A stretch of DNA of 64,000 nucleotides, taken from the NCBI RefSeq assembly GCF_003070885.1, contig NZ_CP028913.1:2418001-2482000 (forward strand), given 5' to 3'. Shown here one piece after another: positions 44,764 through 53,060 of this stretch; position 1 is the first letter of the stretch, and every line of letters begins with the position of its first letter. Origin of the DNA: Agromyces badenianii. Lineage in GTDB: Bacteria > Actinomycetota > Actinomycetes > Actinomycetales > Microbacteriaceae. The translations under genes and the position numbers were made by a program. Under the pieces are notes generated by a model. It did no database searches. It worked only from the letters and a program-made list of their open reading frames with translations, and was not told the origin of the DNA.

Positions 44764-45171
44764 TCAGACCCCCGAGCCGCCGCTGCGGCGCTCGGCACGC
44801 TCCTTGTCGCGATCGGCGACGCGGATCTTCTCGGCGCGCACCTCGGCCTGCGTGGCCCGCTCGGTGACGAGCCAGGCCGGCGGGGCTTCGAGCAGCGCCT
44901 TGATCTCGGCGGTGGTGAGCGGCTCGGTGACGCCGCCGCGGGCGAGGCCCGAATTGGAGATGCCGAGCTTCGCTGCGACGACGGTGCGCGGGTGGGGGCC
45001 CTCGCGACGCAGCACCTGCAACCACTCGGGCGGGTCGGTCGTGAGCGCCGCCAGCTCGTCGCGGGTCACGAGCCCCTCGCGGAACTCCTCGGGAGCGGCC
45101 TCGAGGAGGATTCCGAGCTTCTTGGCTGCGGTCTCCGCCTTCATGGTCTGGGAGTTCTTCGACTGGCTCAC
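44764..45171 (-). CDS. DUF5997 family protein
   Basis: 135 residues from a GTG at 45171 (M)SQSKNSQTMKAETAAKKL. Family features: KLGILLEAAPEEFREGLVTR, PPEWLQVLRREGPHPRTVVA, AKLGISNSGLARGGVTEPLT, and a charged tail with ATQAEVRAEKIRVADRDKER. The middle looks like a small helical DNA- or RNA-binding domain. TACGGT (45178-45183) lies 6 nt before the GTG. In actinobacteria this family commonly sits divergent from a LysR-type ligand-binding protein, as here (family knowledge). Confidence 0.75.
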   Translation of the reverse strand: MSQSKNSQTMKAETAAKKLGILLEAAPEEFREGLVTRDELAALTTDPPEWLQVLRREGPHPRTVVAAKLGISNSGLARGGVTEPLTTAEIKALLEAPPAWLVTERATQAEVRAEKIRVADRDKERAERRSGGSGV

Positions 45172-45260
45172 TCCAACACCGTAGCCGGTCTGCGGCTCGC
45201 CGCCCACCAGGAGCCCGATCAACCATCGTCTACGCTGGAACCAGGCTGCACGCGGCCTGC

Positions 45261-46004
45261 ATGGAAACGGGGGCCGAGGTGACACTGCGACTCCGTTACG
45301 TCTCCGGGGTGAGCCCGTCGAAGTGGCTGAGGGTCTGGGGCGAGCGACGACCCGACCTCCCGCTCGAGGCCATCGTCGTCGACGAGGCCGAGCAGCTCGC
45401 CGGAATCCTCGCGGGCGAGGCCGATGTCGCCTTCGTGCGCCTCCCGGTGGACACCGAGGGCCTGCACGCGGTCGCGCTCTGGGAGGAGCTCGCGGTCGTC
45501 GTGCTCCCGAAAGACCACCCGCTCGCCGAGGCCGAATCGCTCACGCTCGCCGACCTCGAGGGCGAGACGACCGCACCGGTGCAGCCCGAGGCCGCGATGA
45601 CGATCGAGCTCGTCGCCGCCGGCACCGGCCATGCGATCGTGCCGCACTCGGTCGCGAGGCTGCACCGCCGCAAAGACGTGGTTGCGATTCCGGTGACCGA
45701 TGCGGCGCAGACGCAGATCTCGCTCGTCTGGCGGCAGGATCGCGACGACGCCGACATCCAGGAGTTCGTCGCCGTCGTGCGCGGCCGCGGCGCGAAGAGC
45801 TCCCGCGGTTCGGCCGACGACCCGCCCCCCATGAAGCCCGCGAAGGCCGCGAAGCTCGCCGCCGCGGAGCGCCGGGCCGCGGCGGCCAAGTCGGGCGAGG
45901 GCAAAGGCAAGGGCGGCACGTCGAAGTCGGGCGCCAGGGGCGGTCGACCCGCCCCGCGCACGGGCGCGGGTGCCAAGCAGCGCAGCCGCCGGAGGGGCCG
46001 ATGA
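45261..46004 (+). CDS. LysR-type substrate-binding domain protein without helix-turn-helix
   Basis: 247 residues. The sequence starts directly with the effector-binding fold (VTLRLRYVSGVSPSKWLRVW, LAGILAGEADVAFVRLPVDT, LWEELAVVVLPKDHPLAEAE) and has no N-terminal wHTH. The last 60 residues are a basic Lys/Ala/Gly-rich tail (AAERRAAAAKSGEGKGKGGT). It may sense a ligand for another regulator, plausibly the divergent DUF5997 protein. ATG 45261 or a GTG 18 nt later could be the start; TACGCT lies about 24 nt upstream. The stop overlaps the amidotransferase ATG. Confidence 0.75.
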   Translation: METGAEVTLRLRYVSGVSPSKWLRVWGERRPDLPLEAIVVDEAEQLAGILAGEADVAFVRLPVDTEGLHAVALWEELAVVVLPKDHPLAEAESLTLADLEGETTAPVQPEAAMTIELVAAGTGHAIVPHSVARLHRRKDVVAIPVTDAAQTQISLVWRQDRDDADIQEFVAVVRGRGAKSSRGSADDPPPMKPAKAAKLAAAERRAAAAKSGEGKGKGGTSKSGARGGRPAPRTGAGAKQRSRRRGR

Positions 46005-46750
46005 GTTCGACGCCCTTCCTCTTCCTCTCGGCACGCCCCGAGGTCGAGGCCGTCGGCCCCGAGTACGAGTCGGTGCGCCGTGCGATGGGCGTCGACGCCG
46101 GCCGGCTCGACCACGTGCGGCTCGACGTCGACCCGCTCGGCGACGTCGCGCTCAGCGACTACGCCGGCATCGTCGTCGGCGGCAGCCCCTTCAACGTGAC
46201 CACCCCCGAAACCGGCAAGCACGAGGTGCAGCGCCGCGTCGAAGCCGACCTCACGCGGCTCGCCGAGCAGGCGCTCGAGGCCGACTTCCCCTTGCTGCTC
46301 ACCTGCTACGGAATCGGCGTGCTGACCCTGCTGCTCGGCGGCGAGGTCGGCCGGGCGCACGGCGAACAGGCCCAGGCCGTCGAGATCAGGCTCACCGGCG
46401 ACGGCATCGCCGACCCGCTGGTCGGCGCTCTGCCCGAGCGGTTCGACGCACTCGTCGGCCACAAGGAGGCCACCGAACGTCTCCCCCGCGATGCGCGGCT
46501 GCTCGCCTCGTCAGCAGGATGCCCCGTGCAGATCTACCGGGTCGGCACGAGCGTCTACGCGACGCAGTTCCATCCCGAGGTCTCGACGGGCGACTTCATC
46601 GCCCGCGCGCAGGTGTACCGGCACCACGGCTACTTCCCGGCGAGCGAACTGCGCGAGGTCGGCGAACGACTGGCCGCGGCATCCGTCACCGAACCGCAGC
46701 GGATGCTCCGCCGCTTCGCCGAACTCGCCGACGAGCGCATCGACGAGTGA
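46001..46750 (+). CDS. Class I glutamine amidotransferase domain protein (GMP synthase-like)
   Basis: 249 residues. The catalytic triad is visible: Cys in LLLTCYGIGVLTLLLGGEVG, His and Glu in ATQFHPEVSTGDF. No synthetase domain is attached, so it is a free-standing amidotransferase or gamma-glutamyl hydrolase-like enzyme of the YfeJ/GuaA-N type. ATG 46001 overlaps the previous stop (ATGA) and has GGAGGGG upstream, so it is coupled to the LysR-like gene. A strong hairpin follows the stop. Confidence 0.85.
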   Translation: MSSTPFLFLSARPEVEAVGPEYESVRRAMGVDAGRLDHVRLDVDPLGDVALSDYAGIVVGGSPFNVTTPETGKHEVQRRVEADLTRLAEQALEADFPLLLTCYGIGVLTLLLGGEVGRAHGEQAQAVEIRLTGDGIADPLVGALPERFDALVGHKEATERLPRDARLLASSAGCPVQIYRVGTSVYATQFHPEVSTGDFIARAQVYRHHGYFPASELREVGERLAAASVTEPQRMLRRFAELADERIDE

Positions 46751-46798
46751 GCCGCGTGCCGCGGCCCCGCCATCTGAGCGGGGCCGCGGGCACGCGGC
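46751..46798. terminator. Strong hairpin after the amidotransferase gene
   Basis: A 20-bp GC-rich stem with a single bulged G and the loop CATCTGA starts immediately after the TGA at 46748-46750. It separates the plus-strand amidotransferase from the convergent glsB-like gene and could serve both. Confidence 0.8.
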
Positions 46799-46811
46799 GT
46801 TCGTGTGCGGT

Positions 46812-47087
46812 CTAGGCGGCCGAGCTGTTGCTGCGACCGCGGGTGATGAGCCCCCAGATCAGCAGCACGATGATCGACCCGGCGATGGCGAGGAGCCACG
46901 TGCCGAGATCCCAGAACTGGTCGAGGCCGATGCCGAAGAGGGCACTGCCGATCCAACCGCCGAGCAGCGCCCCGACGACGCCGAGGAGCAGCGTGACGAA
47001 CCAGCCCCCGGCTTGCTTGCCGGGCAGGATCAGCTTTGCGATCGCTCCGGCGATGAGGCCGAGAATCAGAAACGCGAGGAAACTCAT
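46812..47087 (-). CDS. GlsB/YeaQ/YmgE family stress-response membrane protein
   Basis: 91 residues with three hydrophobic segments and the family glycine pattern MSFLAFLILGLIAGAIAKLI, GWFVTLLLGVVGALLGGWIG and WLLAIAGSIIVLLIWGLITR. Small inner-membrane protein of the transglycosylase-associated (Tag) family, often induced by general stress. AAGGAG lies 7 nt upstream. A GGGTAT further up resembles the -10 of SigB-type promoters, but the matching -35 was not found. Confidence 0.92.
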   Translation of the reverse strand: MSFLAFLILGLIAGAIAKLILPGKQAGGWFVTLLLGVVGALLGGWIGSALFGIGLDQFWDLGTWLLAIAGSIIVLLIWGLITRGRSNSSAA

Positions 47088-47182
47088 GTCGTGCTCCTTC
47101 GTTCGATACCCCTACGAAACCACTGCTGCCCGGGCGGTGCAAGCCTCTCGCGCCGTGTCGCACCGATGGGATCGTGCGCGGA

Positions 47183-47995
47183 TCAGGCGGTTCTCACCGC
47201 GGCGAGCGGGTATCGCCGCCGCAGCAGCACGCGCTGCACGAGGGTCCACGCCACGGTGACGAAGAGATAGAGGGCCGCAGCGAGGGGCACGAAGATCGCG
47301 ATCACGGCTGTGAGGAACTGCAGCACTCCGAGGGCACGGATCACCCCCGGCGCGGTCAGCGCGGCGGATGCCCCGCCGGCACCGGTGAGCGCAGCGGCAT
47401 CCGCCCGGCCCGCGGTGGCCGTGCCGCCGGCCGGGGGGCTCGGCTGGAAGACACGCCGCGTGATCTCGCCGACGAGCGCGATGCCCGCGATCACGACGCC
47501 GAACACGAGCAGGCCGGCCGGCGTCAGGGCGCCCGCGGCGATCTGACCGGCGAGGCTCGAGCCGAGCGGCACGCCGAAGAACGTCTGCTCGAGCAGCGCG
47601 TTCGGATGGCCCGCGATGGTCGGCAGGATGAAGAGCGCGTAGATCACACCGACGATGGGCGCCTGCACGAGCATCGGCAGGCAGCCGGCGAACGGCGTGG
47701 TGCCCTCCTCGCCGTACAGGGCCATCGTCTCGCGCTGCAGGCGTTCGGGGTTGTTCTTGTGCTTCTGCTGCAGCGCGGCGAGCTTCGGAGCGAGTCGGGA
47801 ACGCGTCTGCTCGGCCTTGGCCTGCGAGATGCCGACCGGAATGAGCGCGGCGCGAACGAGCAGGGTGACGAGCACGACGGCGGCCGCAGCGCTCGCGACG
47901 CCGATGAGGGGTTCGAGGAGGGCGGCGAGCGCCATGAGCACGGCGTGCGCGCCGTCGAGCAGGCCCGCGATGGGCGGGAAGGCGTAGAGGTCCAT
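47183..47995 (-). CDS. yidC: YidC/OxaA/Alb3 family membrane insertase
   Basis: 270 residues from MDLYAFPPIAGLLDGAHAVL. Actinobacterial YidC2-like form without the large periplasmic domain. It shows VTLLVRAALIPVGISQAKAE (with the conserved Arg of the hydrophilic groove), KNNPERLQRETMALYGEEGT, PFAGCLPMLVQAPIVGVIYA, and five membrane helices. It is not next to rnpA or rpmH, so it is probably a second YidC, with the main copy near the origin. The DUF6412 gene lies 97 bp upstream on the same strand. Confidence 0.9.
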   Translation of the reverse strand: MDLYAFPPIAGLLDGAHAVLMALAALLEPLIGVASAAAAVVLVTLLVRAALIPVGISQAKAEQTRSRLAPKLAALQQKHKNNPERLQRETMALYGEEGTTPFAGCLPMLVQAPIVGVIYALFILPTIAGHPNALLEQTFFGVPLGSSLAGQIAAGALTPAGLLVFGVVIAGIALVGEITRRVFQPSPPAGGTATAGRADAAALTGAGGASAALTAPGVIRALGVLQFLTAVIAIFVPLAAALYLFVTVAWTLVQRVLLRRRYPLAAVRTA

Positions 47996-48092
47996 GAGGA
48001 GTTCCTTGCGGTCGAGGGATGTGGAATCCGTCTGGCCGCGAGGAGTCGCCGAGTGGCCGCCCGGGGGCGGTGCGCGAATCGGTCGTGTGTCG

Positions 48093-48386
48093 CTACGCGG
48101 CCGGGAGGCCGCACGCCGGCGCCCTGGGGCGGGCGCGCCCCGGGGCGTCGGGGTCGCTCTGCGCGAGGAGCCGCCATGGATCGGCGGTCTGCCGGAACCG
48201 CGTGGCAGCACCGCTCGCATCGGCCGCGACGATCGCCGGCACCGCCTGGCAGGCCACGACGACGACCGCGAGGGCGGCGGCTCCGACGACCCCGACGAGC
48301 ACGACCGACATCTGCCCGTTCGAGGCGAGGGCGATCTCGAGCGAGGCCTGTGCGACGCGGAAGAGGGCGACGAGGAGTTCGAGCAC
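48093..48386 (-). CDS. DUF6412 family small membrane protein
   Basis: 97 residues from a GTG (M)LELLVALFRVAQASLEIAL, with GAGGAG 5 nt upstream. One or two hydrophobic segments (VVLVGVVGAAALAVVVVACQ), then a tail ending SDPDAPGRARPRAPACGLPA, typical of the family. It precedes a YidC-family gene in other actinobacteria as well (family knowledge), suggesting a linked role in membrane protein insertion. Confidence 0.8.
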   Translation of the reverse strand: MLELLVALFRVAQASLEIALASNGQMSVVLVGVVGAAALAVVVVACQAVPAIVAADASGAATRFRQTADPWRLLAQSDPDAPGRARPRAPACGLPAA

Positions 48387-48519
48387 GTCGTCTCCTCTCG
48401 GCCATCGCGGCCCGACCGAGGTCGCTCGCGTGAGTCCACGCTAACACCGGCACCGGACGCCGGCATGCCGGTCATGACTGGGGATTGCTGCGGCGCCCGG
48501 CCGGGACGAGACTGTCCTC

Positions 48520-48876
48520 ATGGATCACACGGAGGAGGCACGCGCCGTCGATGAGGTGATCGACCGGCTCGTCGACCGGTTCCCCGATCTGCCCCGAGAC
48601 CGCATCGCGGAGGTCGTGCAGCACGCCCACCTCGAGCTCAAGGGGAACGCCGTGCGGGACTTCGTGCCGGTGCTCGTCGAGCGAGCGGCGAAGCAGCAAC
48701 TGAGGCAAGAGTCGAATGCGGTGCCTGCGCCCGTCGTCGAAGCGCCGGCCGTCGGTCCCGCCGGCGATCCGCCGGAGCTCGACCCGATGGAGCTCGACCC
48801 GATGGAGATCGAGCGCCGGGCGAGAGAGCGTGAGTCCGGATTCCTCTTCGGCGACCTCGGCGGCGGACCGAGTTGA
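48520..48876 (+). CDS. Three-helix bundle dimerization domain protein
   Basis: 118 residues. The N-terminal half (VDEVIDRLVDRFPDLPRDRI, VVQHAHLELKGNAVRDFVPV, LVERAAKQQLR) matches a small actinobacterial domain known as the three-helix bundle dimerization domain. The C-terminal half is Pro/Glu-rich with a 15-bp tandem duplication encoding LDPME twice (about 48779-48808). No biological role is known. It is followed 49 bp later by the DinB2-type polymerase on the same strand. Confidence 0.7.
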   Translation: MDHTEEARAVDEVIDRLVDRFPDLPRDRIAEVVQHAHLELKGNAVRDFVPVLVERAAKQQLRQESNAVPAPVVEAPAVGPAGDPPELDPMELDPMEIERRARERESGFLFGDLGGGPS

Positions 48877-48925
48877 GCCCGACCGGGCCGCCGTCGCGCA
48901 CGGCGGTGAACGGCAGGCCGGTGGG

Positions 48926-50005
48926 GTGACCGAACGCCGGAGGCTCTGGGTGCTGCACGTCGACCTCGACCAGTTCGTCGCCGCCGTCGAGGTGCTGCGG
49001 CATCCCGAGCTCGCCGGCCTGCCCGTGATCGTCGGCGGCCGGGGCGACCCGACCGAGCGAGCGGTGGTCTCGACCGCCTCCTACGAGGCTCGCGAGTTCG
49101 GCGTCGGCTCCGGGATGCCGCTGCGCATCGCCGCCCGCAAGGCGCCCACTGCGGTGATCCTGCCGGTCGACGCCGAGGCCTACGCCGCGGCATCCGCTCG
49201 GGTCATGGCGACCCTGCGCTCGCAGCCCGGAGCGACCGTGCAGCTGCTGGGCTGGGACGAGGCCTTCGTCGGCGTGGCGACCGAGGACCCCGAGGCGTAC
49301 GCCCGGATGCTGCAGCGGGCCGTGCTCGACCGAACCGAGCTGCACTGCAGCGTCGGCATCGGGGACACCCTGGTGCGCGCCAAGGTCGCGACCGGCTTCG
49401 GCAAGCCGCGCGGTGTCTTCCGGCTCACGGCCGACAACTGGCTGGAGGTGATGGGCGACCGGCCGACCATCGAGCTCTGGGGTGTCGGCACGAAGATCTC
49501 GCGCCGGCTCGCCGGGCTCGGCATCGCCACCGTCGCCGAGCTCGCGGCGGTCGAACCCGCCGCGCTCGTCGAGGAGTTCGGCCCGAAGATGGGCCCGTGG
49601 TACGCGCAGCTCGGTCGCGGCGATGGCACCGACGTCGTCGACGACACGCCCTGGGTCGCCAGGGGGCACAGCCGCGAGACGACCTTCCAGCAAGACCTCA
49701 CCGAACGGCAGCAGATCGAGGATGCCGTGCGAGAGCTGGCCGCGCGAGTGCTCGACGATGTCGCCGAGGAGGGCCGGCCGGTGATGGGGCTGACCCTGAA
49801 GGTGCGCTACGCGCCCTTCATCACCAAGGTGTTCACGAAGAAGATCGCCGAGACGTTCGATCGAGACGCCGCCCTGGAGCGGGTACTGGAGCTTGCGGAT
49901 CGGATCGATCCCGACCGCCCGATCCGGCTGCTCGGGCTGCGGGCCGAGATGCCGATGCCCGACGACACCCGCGAGGGGCACACGCCGACGCGCAGCGGCT
50001 GGTGA
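48926..50005 (+). CDS. dinB: Y-family DNA polymerase, DinB2-like, with valine steric gate
   Basis: 359 residues from a GTG (M)TERRRLWVLHVDLDQFVA. Translesion polymerase fold: palm with catalytic Asp13 (HVDLD) and Asp111/Glu112 (LLGWDEAFVG), fingers VSTASYEAREFGVGSGMPLR, thumb with ELWGVGTKISRRLAGLGIAT, and little finger. In E. coli DinB the motif reads DxDxFF, and the second Phe is the steric gate that excludes ribonucleotides; here it is Val18 (codon 48977-48979). GWDEA and the whole N-terminus match mycobacterial DinB2, whose gate is Leu and which uses rNTPs. No beta-clamp motif was searched for. No start with a better ribosome site was found. Confidence 0.88.
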   Translation: MTERRRLWVLHVDLDQFVAAVEVLRHPELAGLPVIVGGRGDPTERAVVSTASYEAREFGVGSGMPLRIAARKAPTAVILPVDAEAYAAASARVMATLRSQPGATVQLLGWDEAFVGVATEDPEAYARMLQRAVLDRTELHCSVGIGDTLVRAKVATGFGKPRGVFRLTADNWLEVMGDRPTIELWGVGTKISRRLAGLGIATVAELAAVEPAALVEEFGPKMGPWYAQLGRGDGTDVVDDTPWVARGHSRETTFQQDLTERQQIEDAVRELAARVLDDVAEEGRPVMGLTLKVRYAPFITKVFTKKIAETFDRDAALERVLELADRIDPDRPIRLLGLRAEMPMPDDTREGHTPTRSGW

Positions 50006-50043
50006 CCCGGCTCGATCGGCGCGGTCGTCGTTCGAGTCTCTCC

Positions 50044-50583
50044 CTATTCGGTTGCGAGGGCAGCGCAGATGTCCGTCGTCTTCCCCTTGATGGAGAAGGA
50101 CGTGAAGACGAGGGTCTCCTCGTCCACTGTCACGCGAGTGTGTCCGTTGACGCTGAAGGCCTCGCCGGGGTACTCGACCAAGCCGTTCGGCCCTTGGTCG
50201 CCCGGGTAGAACCACATGAACAACTGCCCGCTGATGTCGACCTGGATCTCGCCTCCCCCTGCAGGCACCTCGGTGATCATCGCGGAAGTGATATGAACAA
50301 GCGACTCGCCCGTGTCTGCATTCGTGAGCGTCAGCTTGGCGCGGTCGTGGGTCACGATCCGACCGTCTGCAAACTCGGTGACTACCACGCTGACGCGCTC
50401 AGGTACGTCCAAGGCGACGGGGAAGGAACAAGCCTCCCCAACGGGGATGACGATACTCTCCGGCACGACGACTGTTCGGGTCGGCTTGTCGGCGTGAGCT
50501 ATCGAAGCGGGAGCGACGATGCCCACTCCGACCATGAGCACGACCACAGACAGTGCGCGGCCGATTCGTGAGGCGTATTTCAT
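50044..50583 (-). CDS. Hypothetical secreted protein
   Basis: 179 residues: MKYASRIGRALSVVVLMVGV with signal peptide ending near PASIAHA-DKP. The mature part is beta-rich with only two cysteines (GEACSF and TDICAAL), which could form one disulfide. GGAGGGC lies about 6 nt upstream of the ATG. Codon use (AAA, ATA, TCT, AGT, GTT) is much less GC-biased than in its neighbours, suggesting recent acquisition. It lies directly downstream of tRNA-Ser, a common integration point. Not recognised. Confidence 0.7.
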   Translation of the reverse strand: MKYASRIGRALSVVVLMVGVGIVAPASIAHADKPTRTVVVPESIVIPVGEACSFPVALDVPERVSVVVTEFADGRIVTHDRAKLTLTNADTGESLVHITSAMITEVPAGGGEIQVDISGQLFMWFYPGDQGPNGLVEYPGEAFSVNGHTRVTVDEETLVFTSFSIKGKTTDICAALATE

Positions 50584-50727
50584 GATGTGCCCTCCGTCCA
50601 ACGGGACACCGAAGCCACGACCGCATGAGCGATCTGGTGTCCGTTCCAGACTCCTCCTGCTCGCCGAAGCGTGGGCGGGACGATGGGACGAATGATCAGG
50701 TCGCGCCGGTGCACGCCGTCAGACAGA

Positions 50728-50774
50728 GAAAACCCCCTGAATCCCTTGCAAGTACCGGGAGTCAGGGGGTTTTC
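50728..50774 (-). terminator. Terminator after tRNA-Ser
   Basis: GAAAACCCCCTGA (50728-50740) pairs with TCAGGGGGTTTTC (50762-50774), with an inner TCCC/GGGA stem in the spacer. On the minus strand the hairpin is followed by TTTTCTCTG. Rho-independent, starting 2 nt after the tRNA CCA. Confidence 0.9.
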
Positions 50775-50775
50775 G

Positions 50776-50865
50776 TGGCGGTACCGGTGGGATTTGAACC
50801 CACGGTGGGCTTTCACCCACACAACTTTTCGAGAGTTGCACCTTCGGCCGCTCGGACACGGTACC
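50776..50865 (-). tRNA. tRNA-Ser (anticodon CGA)
   Basis: A 90-nt serine tRNA with encoded CCA (50776-50778). Acceptor GGTACCG/CGGTACC, discriminator G, D arm with GTCCGAGCGGCCGAAGG, anticodon stem CAACT/AGTTG with loop CTCGAAA, so the anticodon is CGA (codon UCG). The long variable arm (GTGGGTGAAAGCCCAC region) and T arm GTGGGTTCAAATCCCAC are as expected for serine. Confidence 0.96.
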
Positions 50866-50974
50866 GAGGACAATCGTAGACGACATCACGGCGACGACCA
50901 AAACGAGCGGATGCCTCAGCCGACGCCCAGCCCACGTGCAGCCCACTCGAAGCGTGGCGGCATAGTTTCGCACC

Positions 50975-51766
50975 GTGACCGCATTCGCTCCCCCTTCCGC
51001 CGACACTCCCCGACTCGGCGCCGGCGTCATGCTGGCTGCGTCGACGGTGCTCGGCACCTTCGGAGTGCGTCCGTTCCGCGAGCGGGTGCTCGAGAACAAG
51101 TCGACCCTGAACGACACGCTGCCGGTGCACTCGAAGTGGTGGCGCGACCACGCGAAGCTCGACGGCGAGTTGCTCTACGTCGCGATCGGCGACAGCGCGG
51201 CGCAGGGCATCGGGGCGTCGCGGCCCGACCGCAGCTACGTCGGCGTGCTGGCCGACGAGGTGCGCGAGGTGACGGGGCGGAGCGTCCGCGTCGTGAACCT
51301 GAGCGTCTCGGGTGCGACGACGACGCTCGCCGTGCGCGACCAGCTGCCGCGTTTCCGTGGCCTGCGGCCCGACGTCGTGACGGTCGCGATCGGCGCCAAC
51401 GACATCGCCGAGTGGAATCCCGCGGCGTTCGACCGCAACATCCGCTCGATCTTCGCGGAGCTGCCCGCCCACGCCGTCGTCGCCGACCTGCCGTGCTTCC
51501 ACCTGCCGCACAACGAGCGCAAGGTCGCCGAGGCGAATCGGATGCTGCGTGCCGCCGCCCGCGACCACGGACTCGTCGTCGCGCCGTTGCACGAGGTCAC
51601 CCGGCGGCAGGGGCTCCGCGGCATCCTCACGCAGTTCGCCCGTGACATGTTCCACCCGAACGACCACGGGTACGCGGTGTGGGCCGACGCGTTCCGGCCG
51701 GCGCTCACCGCGACGCTGCGATCGCGGCTTCTCGACGCCTCGGCCGCACTCGTCGCGCGTCACTGA
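50975..51766 (+). CDS. SGNH/GDSL hydrolase family protein
   Basis: 263 residues from a GTG (M)TAFAPPSADTPRLGAGVM. Block I YVAIGDSAAQGIGAS with catalytic Ser, block II region VVNLSVSGAT, block III IGANDIAEWN, and block V DMFHPNDHGYAVWADAF with catalytic Asp and His. An N-terminal hydrophobic segment may anchor it. Probably a lipase or esterase. TAGTTT (50963-50968) lies 6 nt before the GTG. Its 3' end overlaps the convergent monooxygenase gene by 7 bp. Confidence 0.88.
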   Translation: MTAFAPPSADTPRLGAGVMLAASTVLGTFGVRPFRERVLENKSTLNDTLPVHSKWWRDHAKLDGELLYVAIGDSAAQGIGASRPDRSYVGVLADEVREVTGRSVRVVNLSVSGATTTLAVRDQLPRFRGLRPDVVTVAIGANDIAEWNPAAFDRNIRSIFAELPAHAVVADLPCFHLPHNERKVAEANRMLRAAARDHGLVVAPLHEVTRRQGLRGILTQFARDMFHPNDHGYAVWADAFRPALTATLRSRLLDASAALVARH

Positions 51767-52968
51767 GCCGCGAGACCCCCGACGACGATCTCGGCGTCGT
51801 CGCCGACGCCGAGCAGCAACGGCGACTTCCGCGTCCGCATCCATGGCATCCCGACGAAGAAGAGGCCGGGGACGCGAGAGCTCGCGCCGTCGTCCTGCAC
51901 CGGGAACCCCATGTCGTCGACGACGCCCGGAATCGCGATCCACTCGTAGGCCGGTCTGAATCCGCTCGCGTTGACGACGACGCCCAGGTCGTCCAGGCGG
52001 GGTGAGGATGCGGCGACGAGTTCTGTCGTCGTCGATTCCGGCAGCTCGGGCACCGGCAGCCCGCGCGACTCGCACAGGCGCACGATCGCCGCGCAGATGT
52101 CGCCGAAGGCCGTGTCGCCGAAGGCGACCGATTCGGCGAGGTCATCGGCGGCGACGACGCGGTCGCCGTCGATGCCGGTCACGTGGCCGATCAACTGCAC
52201 GCCGTCGGCGGCGAGCGCGCGCAGGTTGACGTCGTGCCCGCCGTTCGCACCCGAGACGAGCGGGTTCGACACCAGTCGCACGGCGGGCGACGGCATGTCC
52301 GTGAGCGTGTGCTCGAAGAAGCCGAGATCCATCAGCCAGTCGACGATGTCGCGCCCGCCCAGGCGACGCGGCATCGCGGGCGCCCGACCCGCGGCGAGCA
52401 CGACCTCGCGACCGGCGTGCGCGAGCTCCTCCGCGATCTGGCAGCCCGACTGGCCGCCGCCGATGACCAGCGCCGTGCCGTCGGGCAACGAGCCCGGCGC
52501 CCGATACTCGGTCGCGCCGACGACGGGCACCCGGCGCTCGAGCTCCTCGACGAGAGCCGGGCGATGCTCGCGCTGGTAGGCGCCCGTGCACACGACGACG
52601 CGATGGGCGCGGATGCGGCGCGCCGGTGTCTCGGCGACGAAGCCGTCGCCTTCGGCTCGAAGCGACCCGACCTCGGTGTTCTCCACGACCGGCGCTGCGA
52701 ACGAGTCCGCGTAGCTCCGGAGGTGTTCGGCGATCTCGTCGCGATCGAGGTAGCCGTCCGGATCCGCTCCGTGGTACTCGCCGCCGGGCAACCGGATGGT
52801 GTGGTTCGGCGTGACGAGCCGGAAGCTGTCCCAGCGCGACATCCATGCCGAGCCCGCCCGGTCTCGCTCGAGCACGACGTGGTCGACACCCGAACGGGCC
52901 AGTCCGTGGCTCACCGCCAGCCCGGCCTGACCGGCCCCGATGACGAGCACGTCCACGTCCGCTCGCAT
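51760..52968 (-). CDS. Flavin-containing monooxygenase/FAD-dependent oxidoreductase
   Basis: 402 residues from MRADVDVLVIGAGQAGLAVS. FAD-binding GAGQAG, the second Rossmann motif GGGQSGCQIAEELAHAG for NADPH, FRLVTPNHTIRLPGG, and VVNASGFRP. It resembles the CzcO/FMO group. The ATG at 52968 is chosen because TACCCT (52975-52980) lies 6 nt before it; a GTG at 52974 touches the -10. The stop overlaps the SGNH gene. Substrate unknown. Confidence 0.87.
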   Translation of the reverse strand: MRADVDVLVIGAGQAGLAVSHGLARSGVDHVVLERDRAGSAWMSRWDSFRLVTPNHTIRLPGGEYHGADPDGYLDRDEIAEHLRSYADSFAAPVVENTEVGSLRAEGDGFVAETPARRIRAHRVVVCTGAYQREHRPALVEELERRVPVVGATEYRAPGSLPDGTALVIGGGQSGCQIAEELAHAGREVVLAAGRAPAMPRRLGGRDIVDWLMDLGFFEHTLTDMPSPAVRLVSNPLVSGANGGHDVNLRALAADGVQLIGHVTGIDGDRVVAADDLAESVAFGDTAFGDICAAIVRLCESRGLPVPELPESTTTELVAASSPRLDDLGVVVNASGFRPAYEWIAIPGVVDDMGFPVQDDGASSRVPGLFFVGMPWMRTRKSPLLLGVGDDAEIVVGGLAAQ

Positions 52969-53060
52969 GCGCACAGGGTACGCCCGGCGATGTGCCGCGG
53001 CCAGACCCCGTTGCCGCAGGGCGCGACCGGGATGTCGGCGGCCGCCGCTAGTCTCGGGGC

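Noticed and set aside
46812..47140. A SigB-type promoter for the glsB-like gene
   Set aside because: GGGTAT is present upstream, but no GTTT-type -35 is found at the proper 13-16 bp distance.
50728..50865. tRNA-Ser as the attachment site of a larger genomic island
   Set aside because: No integrase, direct repeat of the tRNA end or block of atypical genes is seen; only one gene beside it looks atypical.
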